Assembly (NCBI GenBank): GCA_023248785.1
Contig: JAHFDX010000111.1
Coordinates: 1-8,673, forward strand
DNA length: 8,673 nt
Reading direction: 5' to 3'
Source of the DNA: Myxococcales bacterium
GTDB taxonomy: Bacteria > Myxococcota_A > Polyangia > Polyangiales > Polyangiaceae
Position numbers and translations under genes: made by a program. The notes below the pieces were generated by a model. It searched no databases and was not told the DNA's origin. It saw nothing but the letters and a program-made list of their open reading frames with translations. Positions within the stretch are counted from its first letter, which is position 1; every line of letters starts with the position of its first letter. This document shows, in pieces, positions 1 through 6,131 of this stretch.

Positions 1-84
1 CGACGAGGCAAGCATGCGAAAGTTGCAGTTCGCTCGACCTGTGACGTGCAGAATCCGCACTTCAGGCTCGTGCAATACGCGTAA
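1..84 (+). CDS. possible C-terminal tail of an upstream gene (partial)
   Basis: Frame 1 is open from the left edge to a TAA at 82-84, giving about 27 residues ending in RLVQYA. Codon third positions are mixed but G/C-leaning, much like the genes downstream. If real, it ends 6 bases before the kinase GTG start, which would place the kinase inside an operon that begins outside the window. The fragment is too short to assign a family. Frame 2 is also open (to 124), so this call rests mainly on the tidy spacing to the next gene and is weak. Confidence 0.3.
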   Translation, partial: RRGKHAKVAVRSTCDVQNPHFRLVQYA

Positions 85-90
85 TCTCGG

Positions 91-1440
91 GTGGCATATC
101 GACTGCACGAAAGCGCCTACGTGACTGCAACAAACGCCCAATTGCCTCCTGCACCCAATCGCTATTCGCGGCGGCTGCCTTGGTGGTTGCGTCATGGTCT
201 TTGGGTCGTGGCGGTGTGCGTTGCGCTTGTGCTCGCGGCGATTGCATGGACCGTGCGCACTCGAGTGCAGAACGCCTCACTTGCACTTACGCACGCGCAA
301 GCGGATTCTTTTTTTTCAGGACTTCGAGGATTCGTTCGCAGCTCGGAGCCGGACGGCGAGGATCTCGCTCACTTTCTGGACGAACAGAGCGAGGCGGGTC
401 TTCGCTACATCGCCATCGTAGATGCCGACGGTGCGCCAATGTTCAAGGCCGGAACCGAGCGAGGTTCTAGGCTCGAGCCGGGAACATTCGTGCCTGTGGC
501 CGATCGATTTCGAGTCGTTCGCCCGGTGCCTCCGCGTGTGGCGCGTACACTCGGCATTAGGCCCGGGGGCGGGCGGCCGCGCGCGGTCGTGGTGATCGAA
601 TTCGAGCCGCTGCTTTCGCGCAGACTACAGGCAGACACGCGCGTTCTCTCGCTGGTCTCACTTGTGGCTGCAGCACTTGTGGTTCTGCTTGGGCTCCTTG
701 CGTCGCACGCGTTTGGAACGCGAGCGCGCCTCCAGGCTGATGTGGAACGAAATCAGCGTCTCGCGACCGTCGGTGAAATGGTGGCTGTGTTGTCGCACGA
801 GATTCGCAATCCCTTGGCGTCGCTCAAGGGCCACGCGCAGCTTTTGGTTGAGCAACTTGCTTCAGGTTCGCGCGAGAAGACCAAGGCCGAGATCGTGGTG
901 TCGGAAGCCGAGCGGCTTGAACATCTGACCAACGAGCTTCTTGCCTTCTTGAGCCAAGGCACGCTCGAACGACAGCTAGTGGACCCACGTGCGCTCACTC
1001 AGGCGGCCGCGAACGATATTCGTGATGGAGTGGTGGAGTTTGAATTTGAGCAAACCGTGGGTTCAATCCGCGCCGATGAGGCACTGCTGCGGCAAGCGCT
1101 TGCCAATGTGATTCGAAATGCGACCCAAGCGAGCCCCAGGGATAAGCCTGTCGTAGTGTCGGTACACAGGAAGGGGTCGTTCGTGGTGTTTGGTGTTCGT
1201 GACTTTGGAGCGGGTATCGCGGAAGTCGACCGCGAGCACATCTTCGAGCCGTTCTTCACGAAACGCACGCGCGGAACGGGCCTTGGGCTCACGATTACGC
1301 GCCGCATCGTTGAAATGCACGACGGCACCATCGAGCTCCATCATCCACCGGGTGGTGGAGCTCGATTCGAATTGACCCTTCCGATCCAACCAATCGACGA
1401 TAGAAGGGAGATGCATGGCGCGAGTTCTGGTGGTCGATGA
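91..1440 (+). CDS. membrane sensor histidine kinase, ZraS/AtoS-like (NtrB group)
   Basis: This is a two-component sensor kinase that autophosphorylates on histidine and passes the phosphate to the regulator encoded next. Seen: a first membrane segment at about residues 35-55, a periplasmic region of about 130 residues (56-184), a second membrane segment at about 185-207, then a short linker with no HAMP or PAS domain. The H-box SHEIRNP carries His236. The ATPase domain has an N-box with N339 and N343, a G1 box DFGAG (371-375), an F-box around FEPFF (385-389) and a G2 box GTGLGL (395-400). Two membrane passes, a small extracytoplasmic sensor and no PAS match the ZraS/HydH architecture. The sensor region has no Cys and few His, so zinc sensing as in ZraS is not supported. 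The start is uncertain: GTG at 91 or GTG at 121, neither with a clear ribosome binding site, and no early ATG. The 3' end overlaps the regulator by 26 bases. Confidence 0.93.
   Translation: MAYRLHESAYVTATNAQLPPAPNRYSRRLPWWLRHGLWVVAVCVALVLAAIAWTVRTRVQNASLALTHAQADSFFSGLRGFVRSSEPDGEDLAHFLDEQSEAGLRYIAIVDADGAPMFKAGTERGSRLEPGTFVPVADRFRVVRPVPPRVARTLGIRPGGGRPRAVVVIEFEPLLSRRLQADTRVLSLVSLVAAALVVLLGLLASHAFGTRARLQADVERNQRLATVGEMVAVLSHEIRNPLASLKGHAQLLVEQLASGSREKTKAEIVVSEAERLEHLTNELLAFLSQGTLERQLVDPRALTQAAANDIRDGVVEFEFEQTVGSIRADEALLRQALANVIRNATQASPRDKPVVVSVHRKGSFVVFGVRDFGAGIAEVDREHIFEPFFTKRTRGTGLGLTITRRIVEMHDGTIELHHPPGGGARFELTLPIQPIDDRREMHGASSGGR
1402..1410 (+). promoter_or_regulatory. ribosome binding site of the response regulator
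   Basis: The purine-rich AGAAGGGAG lies inside the end of the kinase gene, four bases before the ATG at 1415. It is the clearest Shine-Dalgarno match in the window. It fixes the regulator start and rules out the ATG at 1411, which is in the kinase frame. Confidence 0.75.
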
Positions 1441-2743
1441 CGAGGACGGCGTTCGATCGTTCCTAAGCGAGGCGTTATCGAGTCACGGCCATGAGGTGGT
1501 CGAAGCGTCGTCTTCGACCAGTGCCCGCGCGCTCCTCTCCCAGCAGGCGTTTGACGTCGTCGTCACCGACCTCAAAATGCCAGGCGAAACAGGGCTCGAT
1601 TTGCTTCGTGCCATCAAGAGCGAACAGTCAGAGATCGAGGTCGTTGTTCTCACCGCACATGGAACCATCGACACAGCGGTCGAGGCCATGAAAGTGGGCG
1701 CATTCGACTATTTGCAAAAGCCCTTAAAGAATCCAAACGAGCTTCGCCTTGTCGTGTCGCGCGCACTGCAACGACGTGCCCAGGTTGGGATAGTCTTGCC
1801 CGCTTCGGGCGAGGAGTCGTTCCCTACACTCACGTTTGGCGCTTCCTCGATGGTGCCCGTCGTAGAGTCGATGCGCAAAGTCGCACGCACCAACGCGACG
1901 GTTCTGTTGCTTGGTGAAAGCGGAACGGGAAAGGAAGTTGCGGCCCAGGCCATTCATGCCTTTAGCGATCGCCGAGCCGGACCCTTCGTTGCGGTTAACT
2001 GTGCCGCCCTCGCCGACACACTTCTGGACAGTGAACTGTTTGGGCACGAGAAAGGGGCCTTTACGGGAGCAGCCGTGCAACGACGCGGGCGTATCGAACT
2101 TGCCGATGGCGGAACATTTTTCCTCGACGAAATTGGCGAACTTAAATTGGACCTGCAGGCCAAATTATTGCGCGTGCTGCAGGAGCGTCGTTTCGAACGC
2201 GTTGGCGGTACTCGCACGCTCACGGCGAACGTGCGTTGGATCGCAGCGACGAATCGCGACCTCGCTTCCAATGTGGACAGCGGATCGTTTCGCGAAGATC
2301 TGTATCATCGACTTGCGGTCTTTCCGATTCACCTGCCCGCTCTTCGCGAGCGACGCGAGGACATCGAGCCACTTACACGTGTCTTGCTAAAACAAATTGC
2401 CCATGAACTCGCGCGTCCGGGCCTTGAGCTCGAACCTACCGCTATCGAGTGGATTACAACGCAGGAGTGGCCGGGCAACGTGCGGGAACTTCGCAACGCA
2501 CTTGAGCGTGCCGCCATTTTGGCCGAGGGGGGTCGCATTCGTCTTGCCGACGTGAGGGGGATGTCGAGTGTCCCTTTTCTCGAAGCAGCGCGCGGAGGTG
2601 CTCAGTCACTCGAAGAGCTCGAGCGTGAAGCGATTGAACGCGCGCTCCTTTCGGTGTCAGGCAACCGAAAACGCGCAGCCGAAATTCTCGGAATTGGATT
2701 GCGGACGCTCTACGACAAACTCAAACGCTACGGGCTCGGGTGA
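1415..2743 (+). CDS. NtrC-family sigma-54-dependent response regulator
   Basis: This is a cytoplasmic transcription activator driven by phosphorylation from the kinase just upstream. All three NtrC modules are visible. The receiver (about 1-120) has acidic D8/D9, phospho-acceptor D52, T80 and K102. The central AAA+ domain (about 140-375) has a Walker A GESGTGKE (167-174), an intact GAFTGA loop (214-219), which in this family contacts sigma-54, and a Walker B FFLDE (235-239). The C-terminal Fis-type helix-turn-helix (about 397-442) ends in RTLYDKLKRYGLG. The length of 442 aa is normal for the family. All catalytic positions are present, so it should be a functional ATPase that opens sigma-54 promoters. 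The overlap with the kinase implies coupled expression. No convincing -24/-12 promoter was found by eye nearby, so its targets cannot be named. It groups with the ZraR/AtoC type; the signal is unknown. Confidence 0.96.
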   Translation: MARVLVVDDEDGVRSFLSEALSSHGHEVVEASSSTSARALLSQQAFDVVVTDLKMPGETGLDLLRAIKSEQSEIEVVVLTAHGTIDTAVEAMKVGAFDYLQKPLKNPNELRLVVSRALQRRAQVGIVLPASGEESFPTLTFGASSMVPVVESMRKVARTNATVLLLGESGTGKEVAAQAIHAFSDRRAGPFVAVNCAALADTLLDSELFGHEKGAFTGAAVQRRGRIELADGGTFFLDEIGELKLDLQAKLLRVLQERRFERVGGTRTLTANVRWIAATNRDLASNVDSGSFREDLYHRLAVFPIHLPALRERREDIEPLTRVLLKQIAHELARPGLELEPTAIEWITTQEWPGNVRELRNALERAAILAEGGRIRLADVRGMSSVPFLEAARGGAQSLEELEREAIERALLSVSGNRKRAAEILGIGLRTLYDKLKRYGLG

Positions 2744-2753
2744 GCATCTTTTC

Positions 2754-2767
2754 TCCCGCTTGCGGGA
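2754..2767 (+). promoter_or_regulatory. inverted repeat between regulator and VanW gene
   Basis: TCCCGC-TT-GCGGGA is a perfect 6-base dyad with a 2-base spacer, 11 bases after the regulator stop. There is no T run after it, so it is not a standard intrinsic terminator. It lies between TTTTCT (2749-2754) and GATACT (2772-2777), which are weak -35/-10 look-alikes 17 bases apart, so it could be an operator over an internal promoter for the VanW gene. This is suggestive only. Confidence 0.25.
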
Positions 2768-2805
2768 AGTGCGATACTGGGGCCCGGCGTTCAATCACTG
2801 TGTCC

Positions 2806-4194
2806 ATGAGACTCCCTTTTCGACTCCTACTCGCGGCGCTTTGGCTCGCGCTGACCTCCGGCGCGGGCGCGCTCATGCACCAGCTGTGGGTGCCGGCGAA
2901 AGGCACTCTGCCGGGCATTCGCGTGGAAGGCGAAACGGTGACGGAAACCAGCGATTTGAGGGCCCGAATTGAGGTTCTCGCCAGCGAACGGCTCGCGCGT
3001 CGCGTGCGAATGCTGCATAAGGCGGCAGACGGAGACCGCGTGGTGCTGGACGCCACTCTGGCCGAACTTGGCGTCGAGGCGGATGTGGATCGCGCAGTTG
3101 CGATTGTCGAAGCGACGGGTCGTGATGCGGACTTGGTAGCTCGAGCACGGCTCGCTGCGATGGCGCATCGGGGGGAAATCGACGTCCCGCTATCCTTTCG
3201 GGTCCGTTCGGACATGCTCGACCGCGCTGTGCGAATCACCAAGGTTGCGTGCGACACGCCTCCCATCGAAGCGCGGCTCGATCTCGATCGCCGCGCCGTG
3301 ATTCCGGAAACGGACGGCACCTATCTCGACCTGGCGGGAACGCAGGCGGCGCTGCTCGGCTTGGCCCGGGATCGCGTCCAGACTTCGACGCAAATCGCGC
3401 TTCAATCGTACAAACCCGCCGTGTCGCAAACGAAGCTCGCCGCTATGGACATCAGCCGCACGCTTGGCACCTACGAGACGCGCTTTGGTCGAGGTGGCAG
3501 GCAGGCGAGCCGCGCGCGCAACATTGAGGTGGCCTCTTCGCGCCTCAATGGACTCGTATTGCAGCCGGGGGCGGTGGTCTCGTTCAATCAACTGGTAGGG
3601 GCGCGAACCGCAGAAAATGGCTTTCTGCGCGCAGGCGAGATCTTTCGGGGCGAGATGATCGAGGGCGTTGGAGGCGGTACGTGTCAGGTTGCATCGACGC
3701 TGCACGCTGCCGTGATGTTCGCGGGGCTCGATGTGGTCGAGCGACTGCCGCACTCAAGGCCTAGCGCATACATCCCAATGGGCCTCGACGCGACTGTGGT
3801 GTTCCCGGCGGTCGACTTCAAGTTTCGAAATCCTTTCGCATTTCCGGTGGCTCTTCACGCCAAGATCGGCGCGAGCATGCTCATGGTCGAGGTCCTGGGC
3901 GCCGAAAAACCCGTCACCGTATCGTTCAGCCAGACCGTGGTTGGAAGCAGGCCGTACAAGCGGAAAGTCGTTGAAGACCAAACCGTGGAGACGCCGGTTA
4001 CAAAGCAGAAGGGACTGAAGGGGTACACCATTCGCCGCGCACGCACGCTTGCGTTCGCCACGGGGGAGCGTCGCATCGAAACATCGCTTGATACGTACCC
4101 GCCAACGATCGAAATCTTCCGCGTCCCTCCTGGCTTCGATCCCACAGAACTTCCACCGTTGCCGGATGGCGAAGAGGGTACCGACGGAGCCTGA
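2806..4194 (+). CDS. exported VanW-family protein, probable peptidoglycan-associated
   Basis: The product belongs to the VanW family, named for a gene of VanB-type glycopeptide-resistance clusters; its biochemical role is not established. Seen: an N-terminal hydrophobic segment (about residues 6-24) after two Arg, giving a signal peptide or membrane anchor. A region at about 145-225 resembles the putative peptidoglycan-binding domain often found before VanW. The VanW domain spans about 239-360, with GGGTCQ (289-294, C293), HSRP (316-319) and DFKFRNP (337-343). A C-terminal part (about 385-445) is weakly like a G5 domain, followed by a proline-rich tail. I chose the ATG at 2806 because it begins a clean signal sequence. 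A GTG at 2740 is in frame, adds 22 residues with two Cys, and would overlap the regulator stop as GTGA; neither start has a good ribosome binding site. No van ligase or dipeptidase genes are present, so antibiotic resistance should not be inferred. The context suggests an envelope role. Confidence 0.88.
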   Translation: MRLPFRLLLAALWLALTSGAGALMHQLWVPAKGTLPGIRVEGETVTETSDLRARIEVLASERLARRVRMLHKAADGDRVVLDATLAELGVEADVDRAVAIVEATGRDADLVARARLAAMAHRGEIDVPLSFRVRSDMLDRAVRITKVACDTPPIEARLDLDRRAVIPETDGTYLDLAGTQAALLGLARDRVQTSTQIALQSYKPAVSQTKLAAMDISRTLGTYETRFGRGGRQASRARNIEVASSRLNGLVLQPGAVVSFNQLVGARTAENGFLRAGEIFRGEMIEGVGGGTCQVASTLHAAVMFAGLDVVERLPHSRPSAYIPMGLDATVVFPAVDFKFRNPFAFPVALHAKIGASMLMVEVLGAEKPVTVSFSQTVVGSRPYKRKVVEDQTVETPVTKQKGLKGYTIRRARTLAFATGERRIETSLDTYPPTIEIFRVPPGFDPTELPPLPDGEEGTDGA

Positions 4195-4259
4195 ACGTAC
4201 GTACCGTATATTTCGGTGCGGATTTGACGAATCGGGCGAAGGATGCGAGTGATCCGCGG
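4195..4259 (+). promoter_or_regulatory. short intergenic region with palindromes and a weak -10 candidate
   Basis: The gap between the VanW stop and the transglycosylase ATG opens with the self-complementary ACGTACGT (4195-4202). It then holds ACCG-TATATTT-CGGT (4203-4217), a 4-base inverted repeat around an AT-rich core. TATATT (4207-4212) could be a -10 element, but no -35 match sits at the right distance. It may be a gene-specific promoter or operator, or simply a spacer in an operon; the evidence is weak. Confidence 0.2.
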
Positions 4260-6131
4260 ATGCGGCGCTTTTTCTTGGGCCTTGCGCTTTGCCTGGGAGT
4301 TACCGAGCTTGCAGCTGCTGCTCCCACGTCTCCGCCGAGCAAGGCAGGGTCCACGCGCGTGATTGATGGGAGCGCGCGAAGGCACGTGGCGGGGGGGCCG
4401 ACCAACGATGATTTGAAAGCTGGCGCCGAAAGCCCCGAACTCGCGCAGTTGCGTGAAGCGGAGCGCGACGCGTTTCTCCCAGCGATGGGCCCGCCCGGAA
4501 CTGTCCTCCCTCCCGAACTATCTGTGCATGACCCTCGTGACTCGCGCGGACTTCCGCCAGCAGCTTCCGAGGACACCATTCAAAAGCCTGTGGTCCGCGC
4601 GGCGTGGATGACGAATCTTGTGATGCCCGATCTTCCGGTGCGGTGGGACGCGCGTCTGGTTCGTTACCTTGAATTTTTGAAGACCGACGCGCGCGGACGT
4701 TCGCTGTTCAGCGCGTTGTACAAGCGCTCGGGGCGTTACCGAAATCAGATTCAATCGATTTTTCGGCGTAAAAATCTGCCGGAAGACTTGCTGTTCGTTG
4801 CCATGAACGAGTCAGCGTTTTCGCCGACGATTCGCTCGCACGCCGGTGCATCGGGCATGTGGCAGTTTATGCCCGATGCCGCGAAGTCCTATGGGCTCGC
4901 TGTGGATCGTTGGCTCGATCAGCGGTTCAACTTCGTTCTTTCCACCGAAGCGGCAGCGGACTACCTCGCGGACCTGCACCGTCGCTTTGGAACCTGGGAA
5001 CTCACAATGGCAGCATACGACATGGGCTACGGCGGTATGTCGGCTGTTATTCGCCGCTACAACACCAACGACTACTGGGCGCTCTCCCATATCGAAGGCG
5101 CGCTTCCGTGGGAATCGGTGATGTATGTGCCAAAGACAGTTGCATTTGCCATTGCCTCCCGAAATCTAGAAGCGTTCGGTTTTGCGGATGTCAAAACAGA
5201 CGCTCCGATTGCATTCGATGAGGTTTCCGTACCGGCGGGGGTCGCACTCTCCACCGTGGCGCTTGCAGCAAGCGTTCCTGCCAACGATGTCGTTGCCCTA
5301 AATCCAGAGCTCCGCGCGCAGCGAACACCACCTGTTCTCGCGGCAGAGTACAAAGTGAAAGTACCGATCGGGAAAGCGAAAGAGTGTGCGACGAATCTTG
5401 CGACCGCGCGCGCGCATGAACCGGTCGAGGTTTATGCAGTACGTTTCGGTGAATCGATTGACGACGTGGCGGAGATGCATGGAACGACCACAGCCAAGCT
5501 TGTCGCCCTCAACGCCATAAAGCCTGCTGAAGTGATTCGTGGTGGCGCTGCTCTCTTGGTGCCGAAGGGTTCGCTCCAGAAGAAGGTGACGCAAGGTCGC
5601 CTTCGCGTGATCGTTCCAGCGCAAGATTTCGAATCGAAGGAAAAAGAACGCGTCTACTACCGCGTTACCGTTGGAGATACGGTCGACGATGTCGCTCAAG
5701 CACTTGGCATCACGGTGGACGATCTTGGCTTGTGGAATGATCTCGACCCGGATGCACGCCTCATCTCTGGAATGACGCTGCAGGCGTTTGTCGACAAGGG
5801 ACACGATCTCGAGGCAATTCGTATTTATAAGAGTGACGAAGTGGAGCTTGTGCCCGTCGGGTCTGAAGCGTTCTTCACGTACTTGGAGAAGGAAAAGCAC
5901 TTCAAGCGCATCGTGATTGTTGCCAAAGCAGGCGACACGCTCGAGTCCATCGGGACGCGCTACCGCGTGCCCGTAAAGACGATGGAGCGTGTGAATCAAA
6001 AAAACCGACGCGAGAAGCTTGAGCAGGGAGAAAAGGTCGTTGTGTACCTACCAGGTACCTCACCACCCGCTGCACCAACGCGCGCTGTAGCCCAACAAAG
6101 ACCGAACGCGCCCCAGGGGCGTGCTCGTTAG
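4260..6131 (+). CDS. MltD-like lytic transglycosylase with LysM repeats
   Basis: The enzyme is predicted to cleave the MurNAc-GlcNAc bond of peptidoglycan in the periplasm, leaving 1,6-anhydroMurNAc ends. Seen from the ATG at 4260: a signal peptide (1-21, ending in AAAAP; the Cys at 10 does not fit a lipobox), a proline/alanine-rich linker to about 115, then an SLT/GH23 domain at about 130-300. Its catalytic Glu is E184 in the NESAFSP motif, followed by SHAGASGMWQFMP. The usual AYN-x-G motif reads AYDMGYGG (252-259). A degenerate LysM-like stretch (about 320-375) precedes three clearer LysM repeats at about 391-437, 466-510 and 551-602, which would bind glycan strands. A proline-rich tail ends the protein. 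This domain order matches MltD. A TTG at 4224 is in frame and adds 12 residues; the ATG gives the cleaner signal peptide. The gene lies 65 bases after the VanW gene, and its stop overlaps that of the convergent FadL homologue. Confidence 0.93.
   Translation: MRRFFLGLALCLGVTELAAAAPTSPPSKAGSTRVIDGSARRHVAGGPTNDDLKAGAESPELAQLREAERDAFLPAMGPPGTVLPPELSVHDPRDSRGLPPAASEDTIQKPVVRAAWMTNLVMPDLPVRWDARLVRYLEFLKTDARGRSLFSALYKRSGRYRNQIQSIFRRKNLPEDLLFVAMNESAFSPTIRSHAGASGMWQFMPDAAKSYGLAVDRWLDQRFNFVLSTEAAADYLADLHRRFGTWELTMAAYDMGYGGMSAVIRRYNTNDYWALSHIEGALPWESVMYVPKTVAFAIASRNLEAFGFADVKTDAPIAFDEVSVPAGVALSTVALAASVPANDVVALNPELRAQRTPPVLAAEYKVKVPIGKAKECATNLATARAHEPVEVYAVRFGESIDDVAEMHGTTTAKLVALNAIKPAEVIRGGAALLVPKGSLQKKVTQGRLRVIVPAQDFESKEKERVYYRVTVGDTVDDVAQALGITVDDLGLWNDLDPDARLISGMTLQAFVDKGHDLEAIRIYKSDEVELVPVGSEAFFTYLEKEKHFKRIVIVAKAGDTLESIGTRYRVPVKTMERVNQKNRREKLEQGEKVVVYLPGTSPPAAPTRAVAQQRPNAPQGRAR
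6109..6121. other. GC-rich palindrome at the convergent gene end
   Basis: CGCCCC-A-GGGGCG lies in the last codons of the transglycosylase gene, 7 bases beyond the stop of the minus-strand gene. It can form a short hairpin with a 3-base loop. For minus-strand transcription it is followed only by a loosely T-rich stretch (reading cgttcggtctttgttggg), so it is at best a weak terminator for the minus-strand operon. Confidence 0.2.

Noticed and set aside
1..90. Sigma-54 promoter upstream of the kinase
   Set aside because: An AGGCA...TTGC arrangement is present near 6-26, but the GG and GC doublets are not at the required 10-base spacing.
2754..2767. Intrinsic terminator after the response regulator
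   Set aside because: The dyad has only a 2-base loop and no T run follows, so it does not meet the usual form.
2721..3320. 199-residue open frame on the minus strand opposite the VanW gene
   Set aside because: Its composition is Ser/Arg/Ala-rich and low-complexity, typical of antisense shadows; the plus-strand frame has a signal peptide and VanW motifs.
3190..3753. 187-residue minus-strand open frame opposite the VanW domain
   Set aside because: Arg/His-rich with no motif, fully covered by the well-supported VanW gene.
2806..4194. Vancomycin-resistance gene
   Set aside because: VanW has no proven resistance role by itself and no vanH, ligase or vanX homologues are in the window; the family occurs in many non-resistant bacteria.
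3998..4579. 193-residue minus-strand open frame spanning the VanW-transglycosylase gap
   Set aside because: It is opposite two supported genes, Ser/Arg-rich, and shows no domain or start signal of its own.
5298..5999. 233-residue open frame on the minus strand inside the transglycosylase gene
   Set aside because: It lies wholly opposite a gene with clear domains and catalytic motifs, has no recognisable motif, and is expected as a shadow in GC-rich coding DNA.
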